Origin: an uncultured Faecalibacterium sp.
GTDB taxonomy: Bacteria > Bacillota > Clostridia > Oscillospirales > Ruminococcaceae
Direction of reading: 5' to 3'
NCBI GenBank assembly: GCA_934503275.1
Contig: CAKSVD010000002.1
Coordinates: 124,001-188,000, forward strand
Length of the DNA stretch: 64,000 nucleotides
A model generated the notes under the pieces. The model saw only the letters and a list, made by a program, of their open reading frames with translations, made no database searches and was not told the DNA's origin. A program made the position numbers and the translations under genes. Below are positions 24,750 to 34,406 of this stretch, piece after piece; position 1 is the stretch's first letter, and every line of letters begins with the position of its first letter.

Positions 24750-25633
24750 TGCAGGGCATCCTGATCGTAGACAAGCCCATGGACTGGACCAGCTTTGACG
24801 TGGTGGCAAAGCTGCGCGGCGTGCTGGGCACCCGCAAGCTGGGGCACAGCGGTACGCTGGACCCCATGGCCACCGGCGTTCTGCCGGTGTTCTGCGGCGG
24901 TGCCAGCAAGGCGGTGGACTTGCAGCTGAACCACGATAAGGCCTACCGCGCCACCCTGCGCCTGGGTGCACGCACCGATACCGGTGATAGCACCGGCACG
25001 GTGCTGGAAACTGCCCCTGTCACCGCCGGGGAAAAGGAACTGCTGGCAGTACTGCCGCAGTTTATCGGCCCGCAGATGCAGGTGCCGCCCATGTATTCCG
25101 CAGTCAAGATCAACGGCCAGCCGCTGTATAAGCTGGCGCGTGAGGGCGTGACCGTGGAGCGCAAGGCGCGCCCTATTGAAATTTACGGCATTGAGTACGG
25201 CGGCAGTCCGGCAGAAAACGAGTATGTACTGACGGTGCGCTGCTCCAAGGGCACCTACATCCGCACCCTGCTGGAGGACATCGCCGCCGCCATGGGGCAG
25301 AAGGGTACCATGAGCGCTCTGCGCCGCACTTCTGCCGGTCTGTACACCGAAGCAGACGCCCACACGTTGGAAGAAATTCTGGCCGCAAAGGAGCAGGGAA
25401 GCGCCGCGCTGGAAGCACTGATGCTGCCGGTGGAAAGCGTGTTCACCCCGCTGCCGCTGCTGGTGGTGGAGCCATGGGTGGAGCAGCATCTGTACAACGG
25501 CTGCCCCACCAGCCGCTACCCCGCAGCAGACGGACGCTACCGGGTGCGCAGCGCCGCCGGGCAGTTCCTTGGCCTTGCCAACATTACCGGCGGGGTGCTC
25601 CGGGTGGAAAAACTGTTCGTGGAACGTAATTGA
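24746..25633 (+). CDS. truB: tRNA pseudouridine(55) synthase TruB
   Basis: 295 residues. The N-terminus GILIVDKPMDWTSFDVVAKL and KLGHSGTLDPMATGVLPV (catalytic aspartate in GTLD) define TruB, which makes pseudouridine 55 in the T loop of tRNAs. Other landmarks are AYRATLRLGARTDTGDSTG, PPMYSAVKINGQPLYKLARE and CSKGTYIRTLLEDI. It overlaps nrnA by four bases; either of two consecutive ATGs may be used. Confidence 0.95.
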   Translation: MMQGILIVDKPMDWTSFDVVAKLRGVLGTRKLGHSGTLDPMATGVLPVFCGGASKAVDLQLNHDKAYRATLRLGARTDTGDSTGTVLETAPVTAGEKELLAVLPQFIGPQMQVPPMYSAVKINGQPLYKLAREGVTVERKARPIEIYGIEYGGSPAENEYVLTVRCSKGTYIRTLLEDIAAAMGQKGTMSALRRTSAGLYTEADAHTLEEILAAKEQGSAALEALMLPVESVFTPLPLLVVEPWVEQHLYNGCPTSRYPAADGRYRVRSAAGQFLGLANITGGVLRVEKLFVERN

Positions 25634-25654
25634 ACAATAAAGGAAACAAGACCC

Positions 25655-26572
25655 ATGCAGATCATTTCTCAGTTTGCCCCGCTGCCGCTGGCACAGCCCG
25701 AAAAAGGCACCGCCGTGGCCATGGGCTACTTTGACGGCATCCATATCGGCCACCGGGCGGTGATCGAAGGGGCTGTGCAGTGGGCAAAGACCCATGATGC
25801 GGCCCCGGCGGTGTTCACCTTCCGCCTGCCGGTGGAAAATAAAATGAAGGGCAAGCGCCTGCTCTCCACCGAGGATAAGCACGCCTTGATCCACAGCCTT
25901 GGGGTGGAGTATTACCTCACCCCGGACTTTGAGGCGATCAAGACGCTGAGCCCGGAGGAGTTTGTGCGCAGCATCGTGGAAAACTGCCACGCCCGGGCGC
26001 TGTTCTGCGGTGAAAACTTCACCTTTGGCGCAAAAGCTGCCGGTACCCCGGAGCTGCTGCGCACCCTCTGCGCCCCCCTTGGGGTAGAGGTGGTGGTGGT
26101 GCCCATGGCGCAGTTTGAGGAAAAGCCGGTGTCCTCCACCCGCATCCGCACCGCGCTGGAGGGCGGGGATATCCCGGCTGCCAACGCTATGCTGGGGATG
26201 CCCTATGCCATCCGCTTTGCGGTGCAGCACGGGGCAGGGCTGGGGCACACCCTTGGGGTGCCTACCATCAACCAGTTGTACCCGCAGGGCTTCCAGATGC
26301 CCCGCAGCGGCATTTATATCACCCGCACCTGCATCAACGGGGTGTGGTATCCCTCGGCCACCGGTCTGGGCAGCCGTCCTACCGTGAACGATGACGCCAC
26401 CAAGGTGACCTGCGAGACCTTTATCCCGGGCTTTTCCGGCAACCTGTACGGCACCGACCCGGTGGTGGAATTCTACGCTTACCTGAGCCCCAGCAAAAAG
26501 TTTGATACGCTGGACCAGCTGCGGGACTGCATCAACGATGCCGCCCGCCGCGCACAGGAATATTTTGCATAA
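25655..26572 (+). CDS. ribF: Riboflavin kinase/FAD synthetase RibF
   Basis: 305 residues. The N-terminal FAD synthetase nucleotidyltransferase domain has AMGYFDGIHIGHRAVIEGAV (HIGH-like motif) and FCGENFTFGAKAAGTPELL and ends with PVSSTRIRTALEGGD. The C-terminal riboflavin kinase domain (from about 180) has HGAGLGHTLGVPTINQLYP and LGSRPTVNDDATKVTCETF. It converts riboflavin to FMN and FAD. It is last in the nusA-infB operon and is followed by a terminator. Confidence 0.94.
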   Translation: MQIISQFAPLPLAQPEKGTAVAMGYFDGIHIGHRAVIEGAVQWAKTHDAAPAVFTFRLPVENKMKGKRLLSTEDKHALIHSLGVEYYLTPDFEAIKTLSPEEFVRSIVENCHARALFCGENFTFGAKAAGTPELLRTLCAPLGVEVVVVPMAQFEEKPVSSTRIRTALEGGDIPAANAMLGMPYAIRFAVQHGAGLGHTLGVPTINQLYPQGFQMPRSGIYITRTCINGVWYPSATGLGSRPTVNDDATKVTCETFIPGFSGNLYGTDPVVEFYAYLSPSKKFDTLDQLRDCINDAARRAQEYFA

Positions 26573-26591
26573 CGCATCTATTTTTTAATTT

Positions 26592-26631
26592 GGGATCCGG
26601 AAATGCCTGCGGGTGTTTCCGGATCCCTTTT
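26592..26631 (+). terminator. Intrinsic terminator ending the rimP-ribF operon
   Basis: GGGATCCGGAAA pairs with TTTCCGGATCCC, followed by TTTT. The remaining gap to pgk holds the pgk promoter and a Rex-like half site near 26727 that I do not rate highly. Confidence 0.9.
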
Positions 26632-26752
26632 GTCATAATAAAAACGGCATTTCCGGCGTCTGCGGGCAGAAAAAACCGCACTTCGGGCAAAATAGACACA
26701 TTTCCGTGCAACAACGGCAAATGTTTGTTAAACAATTATCTATCTCATATCC

Positions 26753-26781
26753 TTGCAATGCACACAGTTTTTGTTTATAAT
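26753..26781 (+). promoter_or_regulatory. Promoter of pgk
   Basis: TTGCAA (26753-26758), 17 bases, TATAAT (26776-26781). The leader includes a GGGGC-AAA-GCCCC hairpin near 26793-26805. Confidence 0.85.
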
Positions 26782-26857
26782 AGTAGTTGTACGGGGCAAA
26801 GCCCCGATTGTGAGCGAGACTCTGGTTCAGAATTATAACTTGAGAGGAGTTTTTACC

Positions 26858-28066
<1,209 letters not shown>

Positions 28067-28086
28067 TTTTTCCGGCATCACAATGG

Positions 28087-28123
28087 GTGCGGCGGCATTT
28101 ACGCCGCCGCATCTTTTCTTTTT
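28087..28123 (+). terminator. Intrinsic terminator after pgk
   Basis: TGCGGCGGC pairs with GCCGCCGCA, followed by TCTTTTCTTTTT. The next gene starts 46 bases later, so read-through or a promoter just before tpiA is needed. Confidence 0.85.
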
Positions 28124-28169
28124 GTGCAGGCAATTTGTAAATAGTTACGAAGGTAAGGAGAAAATAACA

Positions 28170-28940
28170 ATGGATAAGGCAAAGCGCAAGGCTATTATCG
28201 CTGGTAACTGGAAGATGAACAAGACCGCCTCCGAGGCAGCTGTTCTGGTGGACGAGCTGATCCCCGCCGTGAAGGACGCCACCTGCGAGGTGGTCATCTG
28301 CACCCCGTTTACCGATCTGGTCACCGCTGTGGCTAAGACCAAGGGCACCAACATCCATGTGGGTGCCGAGAACGTCCACTTTGAGAAGTCCGGTGCTTTC
28401 ACCGGCGAGATCAGCGCCGATATGCTGGTAGATCTGGGCGTGGAGTACGTCATCGTTGGCCACTCTGAGCGCCGTCAGTACTTTGCAGAGACCGACCAGA
28501 CCGTCAACAAGCGCGCTCTGGCTGCCCTGAACGCCGGCCTCAAGGTCATCCTGTGCGTGGGTGAGAGCCTGCAGCAGCGCGAGGAGGGCGTTACCGAGGA
28601 ACTGGTCCGTATGCAGACCAAGATCGCCCTGCGTGACGTGACCGCCGAGCAGATGGCGAACGTTGTCATTGCCTACGAGCCTGTCTGGGCTATCGGCACC
28701 GGCAAGACCGCTACCGCTGATCAGGCAGAGGAAGTCTGCGCTCAGATCCGCAAGGTGGTGGGCGAACTGTACGGCGAGGCTGTGGCCGAGGCTACCACCG
28801 TGCAGTACGGCGGCAGCATGAACGCCAAGAACTGCGAGGAACTGCTGAGCAAGAAGGACGTGGACGGCGGCCTGATCGGCGGCGCATCCCTGAAGGCTCC
28901 GGACTTTGCTGTCATCGTTGATGCAGCCACCAAGGGCTGA
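28170..28940 (+). CDS. tpiA: Triosephosphate isomerase
   Basis: 256 residues. [11 protein letters not shown] at the N-terminus holds the catalytic lysine; [15 protein letters not shown] holds the histidine electrophile; [15 protein letters not shown] holds the glutamate base with the flexible loop 6; YGGSMNAKN binds phosphate. It interconverts dihydroxyacetone phosphate and glyceraldehyde 3-phosphate. The ATG at 28170 follows TAAGGAG. Confidence 0.97.
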   Translation: MDKAKRKAIIAGNWKMNKTASEAAVLVDELIPAVKDATCEVVICTPFTDLVTAVAKTKGTNIHVGAENVHFEKSGAFTGEISADMLVDLGVEYVIVGHSERRQYFAETDQTVNKRALAALNAGLKVILCVGESLQQREEGVTEELVRMQTKIALRDVTAEQMANVVIAYEPVWAIGTGKTATADQAEEVCAQIRKVVGELYGEAVAEATTVQYGGSMNAKNCEELLSKKDVDGGLIGGASLKAPDFAVIVDAATKG

Positions 28941-28967
28941 GCAACTGCCTTTTCTTAACTAGCTGTT

Positions 28968-29022
28968 TCAGCGCCCGGCTGCGCCGTTTTTTCAGCGCTG
29001 AGCCGGGCGCTGATCTGTTTTT
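28968..29022 (+). terminator. Intrinsic terminator after tpiA
   Basis: A 13-bp stem (TCAGCGCCCGGCT with AGCCGGGCGCTGA) with a 20-base loop is followed by TCTGTTTTT. Confidence 0.85.
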
Positions 29023-29124
29023 ACAGCAGTCGCTCGGGTGTTATGCACCCGCTGGCTGCACCTCCGCAGGCGGGGCACTGGCCTTGCCTGCAACGCGTGA
29101 TAAATTCAAAGGAGATTCAATTTT

Positions 29125-30651
29125 ATGGCAAAGAAACCTGTTCTTCTGTGCATCATGGATGGCTTCGGCTGGGTGCCGAACGAGACCTTCGGCAACGCCG
29201 TGGTGGCTGCTAAGACCCCCCATCTGGATGCTCTGATGGCAAAGTACCCCATGACCACCATCGATGCTTCCGGCATGGCTGTCGGCCTGCCCGACGGCCA
29301 GATGGGCAACTCCGAGGTCGGCCACACCAACATGGGCGCAGGCCGCATCGTGTACCAGCAGCTGACCCTCATCACCAAGTCCATCCGCGACGGCGAGATG
29401 CTCAAGAACCCTGTGCTGGTCAAGAACATGAAGGCCGCTATCGAGGCCGGTAAGGCCATCCACCTGATGGGTCTGGTGGGCACCGGCGGCGTGCACAGCC
29501 ATGCCGACCACTGGTTCGGCGTGCTGGAGATGGCAAAGCATCTGGGCGCTAAGGAAGTCTACCTGCACTGCATCACCGATGGCCGTGATACCGACCCCCA
29601 CTCCGGTAAGGGCTTCCTTGCTGACCTGCAGGCCAAGCTGGACGAGCTGGGCGTGGGCAAGATCGCCAGCGTTTCCGGCCGTTACTACGCCATGGACCGT
29701 GATAACAACTGGGACCGTGAGGAGAAGGCCTACGCTGCCTTCGTCTACGGCGAGGGTGAGCACGCTGCCAACGCTGCCGAGGCCATCGAGGCTTCTTACG
29801 CAGCAGACAAGACCGACGAGTTCGTGCTGCCCTGTGTCACCTGCGAGGGTGGCCGCGTGCAGGACGGCGACACCGTCATCTTTATGAACTTCCGCCCCGA
29901 CCGTGCCCGCCAGATGACCCGCATCTTCTGCGATGATGCCTTTACCGGCTTCGAGCGCCGCGGCGGCCGCAAGCAGGTGCACTACGTCTGCATGGCTGAG
30001 TACGATGCCACCATGCCCAACTGTGAAGTTGCTTATCCCCCGGTGGAACTGAAGAACGTTCTGGGCGAGTACCTGTCTGCCCACGGCAAGACCCAGCTGC
30101 GCATCGCCGAGACCGAGAAGTACGCCCACGTCACCTTCTTCTTCAACGGCGGCGTGGAGGCTCCCTACGAGGGCGAGGACCGCTGCGTCATCCCCAGCCC
30201 CAAGGTTGCCACCTACGACCTGAAGCCCGAGATGAGCGCCCCCGAAGTTGCTGCCGAGTGCGTCAAGCGCATTGAGAGCGGCAAGTACGATGTGGTGATC
30301 CTGAACTTCGCAAACTGCGATATGGTCGGCCACACCGGCGTGTTCGAGGCTGCTGTCAAGGCCGTTGAGGCTGTGGATACCTGCGTGGATCAGGTTGTCA
30401 CCGCTGTGCTGAACGCCGGCGGCTGCGCCTTCATCACCGCTGACCACGGCAACGCCGAAAAGATGATGAACCCGGACGGCACCCCCTTCACCGCCCACAC
30501 CACCAACGTTGTGCCCTTTGTGGCAGTTGGCTGCGGCGACGTGAAGCTGCGCGAGGGCGGCTGCCTGGCCGATATCGCACCCACCATGCTGCCCTATATC
30601 GGCCTGCCCGTTCCCGCCGAGATGACCGGCAAGAGCATCATCGTGGAGTGA
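29125..30651 (+). CDS. gpmI: 2,3-bisphosphoglycerate-independent phosphoglycerate mutase
   Basis: 508 residues, Mn2+-dependent alkaline-phosphatase-fold mutase of lower glycolysis. LCIMDGFGWVPNE (metal aspartate), GQMGNSEVGHTNMGAGR (catalytic serine), GVHSHADHWF, NFRPDRARQM, and ITADHGNAEKMMNPDG with HTTNVVPFV provide both metal sites. Length is as expected. AAAGGAG precedes the ATG. Confidence 0.97.
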   Translation: MAKKPVLLCIMDGFGWVPNETFGNAVVAAKTPHLDALMAKYPMTTIDASGMAVGLPDGQMGNSEVGHTNMGAGRIVYQQLTLITKSIRDGEMLKNPVLVKNMKAAIEAGKAIHLMGLVGTGGVHSHADHWFGVLEMAKHLGAKEVYLHCITDGRDTDPHSGKGFLADLQAKLDELGVGKIASVSGRYYAMDRDNNWDREEKAYAAFVYGEGEHAANAAEAIEASYAADKTDEFVLPCVTCEGGRVQDGDTVIFMNFRPDRARQMTRIFCDDAFTGFERRGGRKQVHYVCMAEYDATMPNCEVAYPPVELKNVLGEYLSAHGKTQLRIAETEKYAHVTFFFNGGVEAPYEGEDRCVIPSPKVATYDLKPEMSAPEVAAECVKRIESGKYDVVILNFANCDMVGHTGVFEAAVKAVEAVDTCVDQVVTAVLNAGGCAFITADHGNAEKMMNPDGTPFTAHTTNVVPFVAVGCGDVKLREGGCLADIAPTMLPYIGLPVPAEMTGKSIIVE

Positions 30652-30684
30652 TGCCTGTGCGGCTGAGCGCATAAATCAATAGCA

Positions 30685-30733
30685 TAAAAAAGCGAGCCAT
30701 TGTGCGGATTTCCGCATGATGGCTCGCTTTTTT
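30685..30733. terminator. Bidirectional terminator between gpmI and apbE
   Basis: AAAAAAGCGAGCCAT pairs with ATGGCTCGCTTTTTT; A and T tracts serve both converging genes. Confidence 0.92.
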
Positions 30734-30745
30734 CTGTAAATAAAT

Positions 30746-31828
30746 TTACTTTTTCAGGTGGCTGTCCCAGCCGCTGGAGGTGGTGGCCTGTTTATCGGGC
30801 GTACACCACATGGCCTCTACGCTGTCCAGCGATTCCACCAGCTTCTGTCCCTCTTCCAGCGGCATACAGAACAGGGCGGTGGTCAGGCAGTCTGCCATGC
30901 CGGAGTCCGGGCACAGCACGGTGACGCCGTTGTAGTAGGCAGCGGGCCACAGGGTGTCCGGGTCGATGATGTGGTGGTAGCGCTTGCCGTCCACCACAAA
31001 GTAGCGCTGGTAGTCGCCGCTGGTCACCAGCGCAAGGTCGCTCATGTCGATGGGCGAGCCGAAGATGGAGTTGCTATTGGTGTACACCTCCGAGGCGTTC
31101 CACGGGTTCTCCACGCCGCCCGTCCACTGGCTGCCGTCCGGCTTTGTACCGATGGCGCGCAGGTTGCCGCCCACGCTCACCAGTGCGCTGGTCAGCCCCC
31201 GGGCTTCGGCGGCGCGGCAGACCATTTCCACAGCGTAGCCCTTGCCCACGCTGCCCACGTCCAGCGACATCTCCGGGTCGGACAGATAGACCGTTTTGGC
31301 CTCCTCGTCGATGACAAGGTCGTTGATATCGCAGTGCTGGGCAGCAGCTTCCAGTTCCTCCTGCGTGGGCAGGGTGTTGTCGGCGTCAGAGGCGTCTTTC
31401 TCGGCAGCCTCGCGGTAGTCGTGCCAGATGCCCAGCACACTGCCCATGGCAATGTTGATCTTGCCGCCGGTCAGGTCGTACATCTGCCGCGCCAACTCCA
31501 GCATGGAAAGGATGCGGTTGTCCACCTGCACCGGGGATTTCCCGGCATTTTCGTTGATGGTCTTAACGTTCACAACGCCATCGTAGTCGTTGTAGATATC
31601 GTAGAGCTGATTGTAGGCGATCAGATCCTGATGCAGCGCCTGCATCTGGGTGTTGAACTCTTCCTCGCTCTCGCAGTAGGCGATGACCTGCGTCACCGTG
31701 TCGAACACATCATAAAAGATGGTGGTGTACCGGGTCAGTTCCTTTTTGGGCTTGCAGCCGACCAGCAGGCTAAGACTCAGCACCGCCGCCAGCAGTGCAG
31801 CGGTTATGCGGGTGATGCGGCTCTTCAT
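30746..31828 (-). CDS. apbE: FAD:protein FMN transferase, ApbE lipoprotein
   Basis: 360 residues. A lipoprotein signal (AALLAAVLSLSLLVGC, lipobox LLVGC at about residues 21-25) predicts an anchor on the outer face of the membrane. The ApbE core has YDVFDTVTQV, GKINIAMGSVLGIWHDY, SLDVGSVGKGYAVE and SVGGNLRAIGTKPDG, with the Mg-binding tail near the C-terminus (the usual later threonine/aspartate region LCPDSGMADCLTTALF). It attaches FMN covalently to threonines of Na+-pump or other flavoproteins such as RnfG/NqrC or extracellular FMN-binding proteins; the target is not in the window. Its start overlaps the DUF3783 gene (ATGA). Confidence 0.93.
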   Translation of the reverse strand: MKSRITRITAALLAAVLSLSLLVGCKPKKELTRYTTIFYDVFDTVTQVIAYCESEEEFNTQMQALHQDLIAYNQLYDIYNDYDGVVNVKTINENAGKSPVQVDNRILSMLELARQMYDLTGGKINIAMGSVLGIWHDYREAAEKDASDADNTLPTQEELEAAAQHCDINDLVIDEEAKTVYLSDPEMSLDVGSVGKGYAVEMVCRAAEARGLTSALVSVGGNLRAIGTKPDGSQWTGGVENPWNASEVYTNSNSIFGSPIDMSDLALVTSGDYQRYFVVDGKRYHHIIDPDTLWPAAYYNGVTVLCPDSGMADCLTTALFCMPLEEGQKLVESLDSVEAMWCTPDKQATTSSGWDSHLKK

Positions 31829-32247
31829 ACGGTCTGGCTCTCCTTTGCAGCGGTAAAGGCGGTGTGCTCCTCCTGCAAATGTGCCAGCAGGTCTGCAAAC
31901 ATCCAGTTGCGGTTTGCGGGGGTGACCACCGCCTTGAGCGGGATGGTCACCTGTGCCTGCCGCATCAGGTCCAGCAGGGTGTCCACGTCCTTATCACGGA
32001 AGTTTGCCAGCACCAGCGCCGGGGGATAGGCGCCCGGCTCCAGCACCAGCGTTCTGGGGGCTTTTACCTCCACCTCGCCCAGCAGTTGGGCAACGGTCTT
32101 GCCCGCATCGGCGGGGGCAACGAGCAGCAGCTTCATGCCAAAGGCGGGCGCCATGCCCTCCAGCTTGCCCCGGTCGGCGGGGGAAAGGTTCCAGCCCAGC
32201 GCCAGCGGCACCCCGGCGTTCTGGTTGCGTGCAATGTGTGCTTTCAT
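31825..32247 (-). CDS. DUF3783 domain protein
   Basis: 140 residues, cytosolic. The middle (LLLVAPADAGKTVAQLLG) and C-terminal part (ALVLANFRDKDVDTLLDLMR, then IPLKAVVTPANRNW) match the DUF3783 pattern, a family of unknown function frequent in Clostridia. The ATG at 32247 fits AGAGGTTTTAAAG. It precedes and overlaps apbE by four bases, so the two form an operon. A TATACT -10 box lies near 32290 on the minus strand. Confidence 0.78.
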   Translation of the reverse strand: MKAHIARNQNAGVPLALGWNLSPADRGKLEGMAPAFGMKLLLVAPADAGKTVAQLLGEVEVKAPRTLVLEPGAYPPALVLANFRDKDVDTLLDLMRQAQVTIPLKAVVTPANRNWMFADLLAHLQEEHTAFTAAKESQTV

Positions 32248-32339
32248 CTTTAAAACCTCTTTCGGCAGTGTTTTTTCAAAATACACTATAGTATACCATA
32301 AAACCCGTGAAAAGAAAATGAAAACCCGCCGGGGCACAC

Positions 32340-32365
32340 AAAAAAAACTCCCCCTTGCGGGGGAG
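32340..32365 (-). terminator. Intrinsic terminator after the DAHP synthase gene
   Basis: On the minus strand CTCCCCC-GCAA-GGGGGAG is followed by TTTTTTT. Confidence 0.9.
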
Positions 32366-32379
32366 CAGACGGAGAAGGC

Positions 32380-33393
32380 TCAGTTCATTTTTTTGCCGAA
32401 GAACTCTACCTCTTTGCCGATGAACTGCATCAGTTCATCGAACTGGTCCGGGGTCAGGCTCTGTGCGCCGTCGCACTTGGCCTTGGCGGGGTTGTTGTGC
32501 ACCTCGATCATCAGGCCGTCGGCACCGGCGGCGACGGCGGCTTTGGCCAACTCCGGCACCATCCATGCGTGGCCGCAGGCGTGGCTGGGGTCTACCACCA
32601 CCGGCAGGTGGGTCATCTTGTGCAGCATGACCACACCGGCAAGGTCCAGCGTGTTGCGCATACTGGTTTCAAAGGTGCGGATGCCGCGCTCGCACAGGAT
32701 GACATTCTCGTTGCCCTCGGCCATGATGTACTCGGCGCTCATCACGAACTCTTCCAGCGTGTTGGCAAGGCCGCGCTTGAGCAGCACCGGCTTTTTCTGG
32801 CGTCCGACGGCCTTGAGCAGTTCAAAGTTCTGCATATTGCGGGCACCTACCTGAATCAGGTCTACGTTTTCAAACAGGGGCAGGTGCTCAGTGTTCATGA
32901 TCTCGGTCACGATGGGCGAACCGGTGGCGCGGCGCGCCAGCTTGAGCAGATCCAGCCCCTCGCTGCGCATACCCTGAAAAGAGTAGGGGGAGGTGCGGGG
33001 CTTGAAGGCACCGCCGCGCAGCAGGGAAGCGCCTGCCGCCTTTACCCGCTGGGCACAGTAGGTGATCTGCTCCTCGCTCTCGATGCTGCACGGCCCGGCG
33101 ATGACTGCAAAGTTGCCGCCGCCGATCTTGACGCCCTCCACGTCGATAACGCTGTCATCCGGGTGGAACTTGCGGTTGGCCTTTTTGTAGGGCTCGGACA
33201 CGCGGCGGCAGGTCTCCACCACCGGGTTTGCCAGCACCCAGCTTTCCGCAATGGCCTTGGTATCGCCGATCAGACCCAGAATATGGGTGTCGCTGCCCTT
33301 GGAATCGTTGATCTGCAGGCCCATATCCTCCAACTCGTGGCAGAACTCGCGCACCTGTACATCGGGTGCATCCTGTTTGAGTACGATGATCAT
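32380..33393 (-). CDS. aroF: 3-deoxy-7-phosphoheptulonate (DAHP) synthase
   Basis: 337 residues, first enzyme of the shikimate pathway, AroA I-beta/KDPS-like class. An N-terminal ferredoxin-like (FL) domain of about 70 residues (MIIVLKQDAPDVQVREFCHE), common in feedback-regulated members, precedes the barrel. The barrel has VIAGPCSIESEEQI, LRGGAFKPRTSPYSFQG, QVGARNMQNFELLKAVG, KPVLLKRG, CERGIRTFE and VDPSHACGH (metal site). The start at 33393 is chosen with AAAGGAG upstream. The promoter carries two identical-spacing operators (33475-33528). No other aro genes are adjacent. Confidence 0.94.
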   Translation of the reverse strand: MIIVLKQDAPDVQVREFCHELEDMGLQINDSKGSDTHILGLIGDTKAIAESWVLANPVVETCRRVSEPYKKANRKFHPDDSVIDVEGVKIGGGNFAVIAGPCSIESEEQITYCAQRVKAAGASLLRGGAFKPRTSPYSFQGMRSEGLDLLKLARRATGSPIVTEIMNTEHLPLFENVDLIQVGARNMQNFELLKAVGRQKKPVLLKRGLANTLEEFVMSAEYIMAEGNENVILCERGIRTFETSMRNTLDLAGVVMLHKMTHLPVVVDPSHACGHAWMVPELAKAAVAAGADGLMIEVHNNPAKAKCDGAQSLTPDQFDELMQFIGKEVEFFGKKMN

Positions 33394-33474
33394 AGTGTTT
33401 TGTCTCCTTTGCCTTTTTCTATCGTGTAAAACGGCGAGGGAGACCGGCTCCTTTGCCGCAGCTTGCAGTGTCAA

Positions 33475-33531
33475 ACTTCAGTGCTCTGAAGTGTGTGACG
33501 CTATGATATCACTTCACGAAACTGAAGTCAA
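33475..33531 (-). promoter_or_regulatory. aroF promoter with two ACTTCA-N6-TGAAGT operators
   Basis: On the minus strand the promoter is TTGACT (33526-33531), 17 bases, TATCAT (33503-33508). ACTTCA-N6-TGAAGT occurs at 33511-33528 (over the spacer and part of the -35) and again at 33475-33492 (just downstream of the expected start). Centres are 36 bases apart. Two copies of the same palindrome around one promoter indicate a dimeric repressor; the regulator is unknown. Confidence 0.82.
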
Positions 33532-33689
33532 GAGAAATTTTGAATTTATTCGGAAAAAGTGGTAAAATAAAAAAAGAACCCGCGCAGTCATTGTTGTGCA
33601 ATGACTGCGCACCCAAAGGTCGAACTTTTTACTGCTTTCCATGGGGTATTACTTCCCGGGGAAAGAGAATCTGCCGGTTACCGCGCATA

Positions 33690-33736
33690 AGCTCCCCCTT
33701 TCGGGGGAGCTGGACGCGAAGCGGCCTGAGAGGGTT
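33690..33736. repeat. Multi-hairpin intergenic repeat, truncated copy
   Basis: AGCTCCCCC-TTTC-GGGGGAGCT hairpin (33690-33711), then GCGAAGCGGCCTGAGAGGGTT, whose right end GAGAGGGTT matches the end of the repeat at 23190-23327. The left end is missing. It lies in the leader of ybaK. Confidence 0.6.
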
Positions 33737-33761
33737 CAATAGAGTCAAAGAGGGAATAACA

Positions 33762-34244
33762 ATGGGAAAAGAAGCTAAAACCAACGCAATGCGCATTCTG
33801 GAACGGGAAAAGGTGGCCTATACCGCCCACGAGTACCCCCACGAGGATGGGGTGGCGGTGGACGGCGTGACCGTAGCCGCCAGCATGGGCGAAGACCCTG
33901 CCTGCGTGTATAAGACGCTGGTAACGCAGGGCAGCAGCAAAAACTATTTTGTGTTCGTCATTCCGGTGGCGGCAGAGTTGGACTTAAAGGCCGCTGCCCG
34001 CAGCGTGGGCGAAAAGAGCGTGGCGATGATCCATGTGGCGGATATCAACAAGGTCACCGGCTATGTGCGGGGAGGCTGCAGCCCGGTGGGCATGAAAAAG
34101 CAGTACCACACCGTCTTTGACGAAAGTGTGCTGACCCAGCAGAAGGTCTACGTTTCCGGCGGGCGCATCGGCACGCAGGTGTGCTGCGCCCCGGCAGATC
34201 TGATCCGCGCTGCACGCGCTGCCACGGCGAAGATCGTTTTTTAA
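33762..34244 (+). CDS. ybaK: Cys-tRNA(Pro) deacylase, YbaK/EbsC type
   Basis: 160 residues. YbaK hydrolyses Cys-tRNA(Pro) formed by prolyl-tRNA synthetase. Family features: KTNAMRILEREKVAYTAHEY, DPACVYKTLVTQG, YFVFVIPVAAELDLKAAARS (contains the catalytic-site lysine region), and GYVRGGCSPVGMKKQYHTVFDES. The ATG at 33762 fits AGAGGGAA; the longer in-frame reading back to 33540 runs through the repeat and is not credible. Confidence 0.93.
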   Translation: MGKEAKTNAMRILEREKVAYTAHEYPHEDGVAVDGVTVAASMGEDPACVYKTLVTQGSSKNYFVFVIPVAAELDLKAAARSVGEKSVAMIHVADINKVTGYVRGGCSPVGMKKQYHTVFDESVLTQQKVYVSGGRIGTQVCCAPADLIRAARAATAKIVF

Positions 34245-34345
34245 AAATCCGGCGCGATATCTGGGATACATCAACACAGCCTTTACATAAAATATACCTG
34301 CTGCATAAGTCATACTTAAAAAGAAAAAGGATGGCGAAACTGCAC

Positions 34346-34363
34346 AAAACTTTCGAAAGTTTT
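34346..34363 (+). promoter_or_regulatory. Perfect 18-bp palindrome upstream of the purine operon
   Basis: AAAACTTTCGAAAGTTTT, perfectly symmetric with a central CG, followed at once by TTGACG. It lies about 60 bases upstream of the better-looking promoter at 34407-34434. The shape is like LacI-family operators, including PurR of proteobacteria, but it could serve an undetected promoter here. Role inferred only. Confidence 0.5.
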
Positions 34364-34406
34364 TTGACGGCATGGAAACACAAGGGAGAATTTGCCCAAA
34401 CGCTCT

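Noticed and set aside
26720..26750. Rex-type site (TTGTTAAACAATTA) upstream of pgk
   Set aside because: Only one half matches TTGTTAA well; the second half is poor and the position is well upstream of the promoter.
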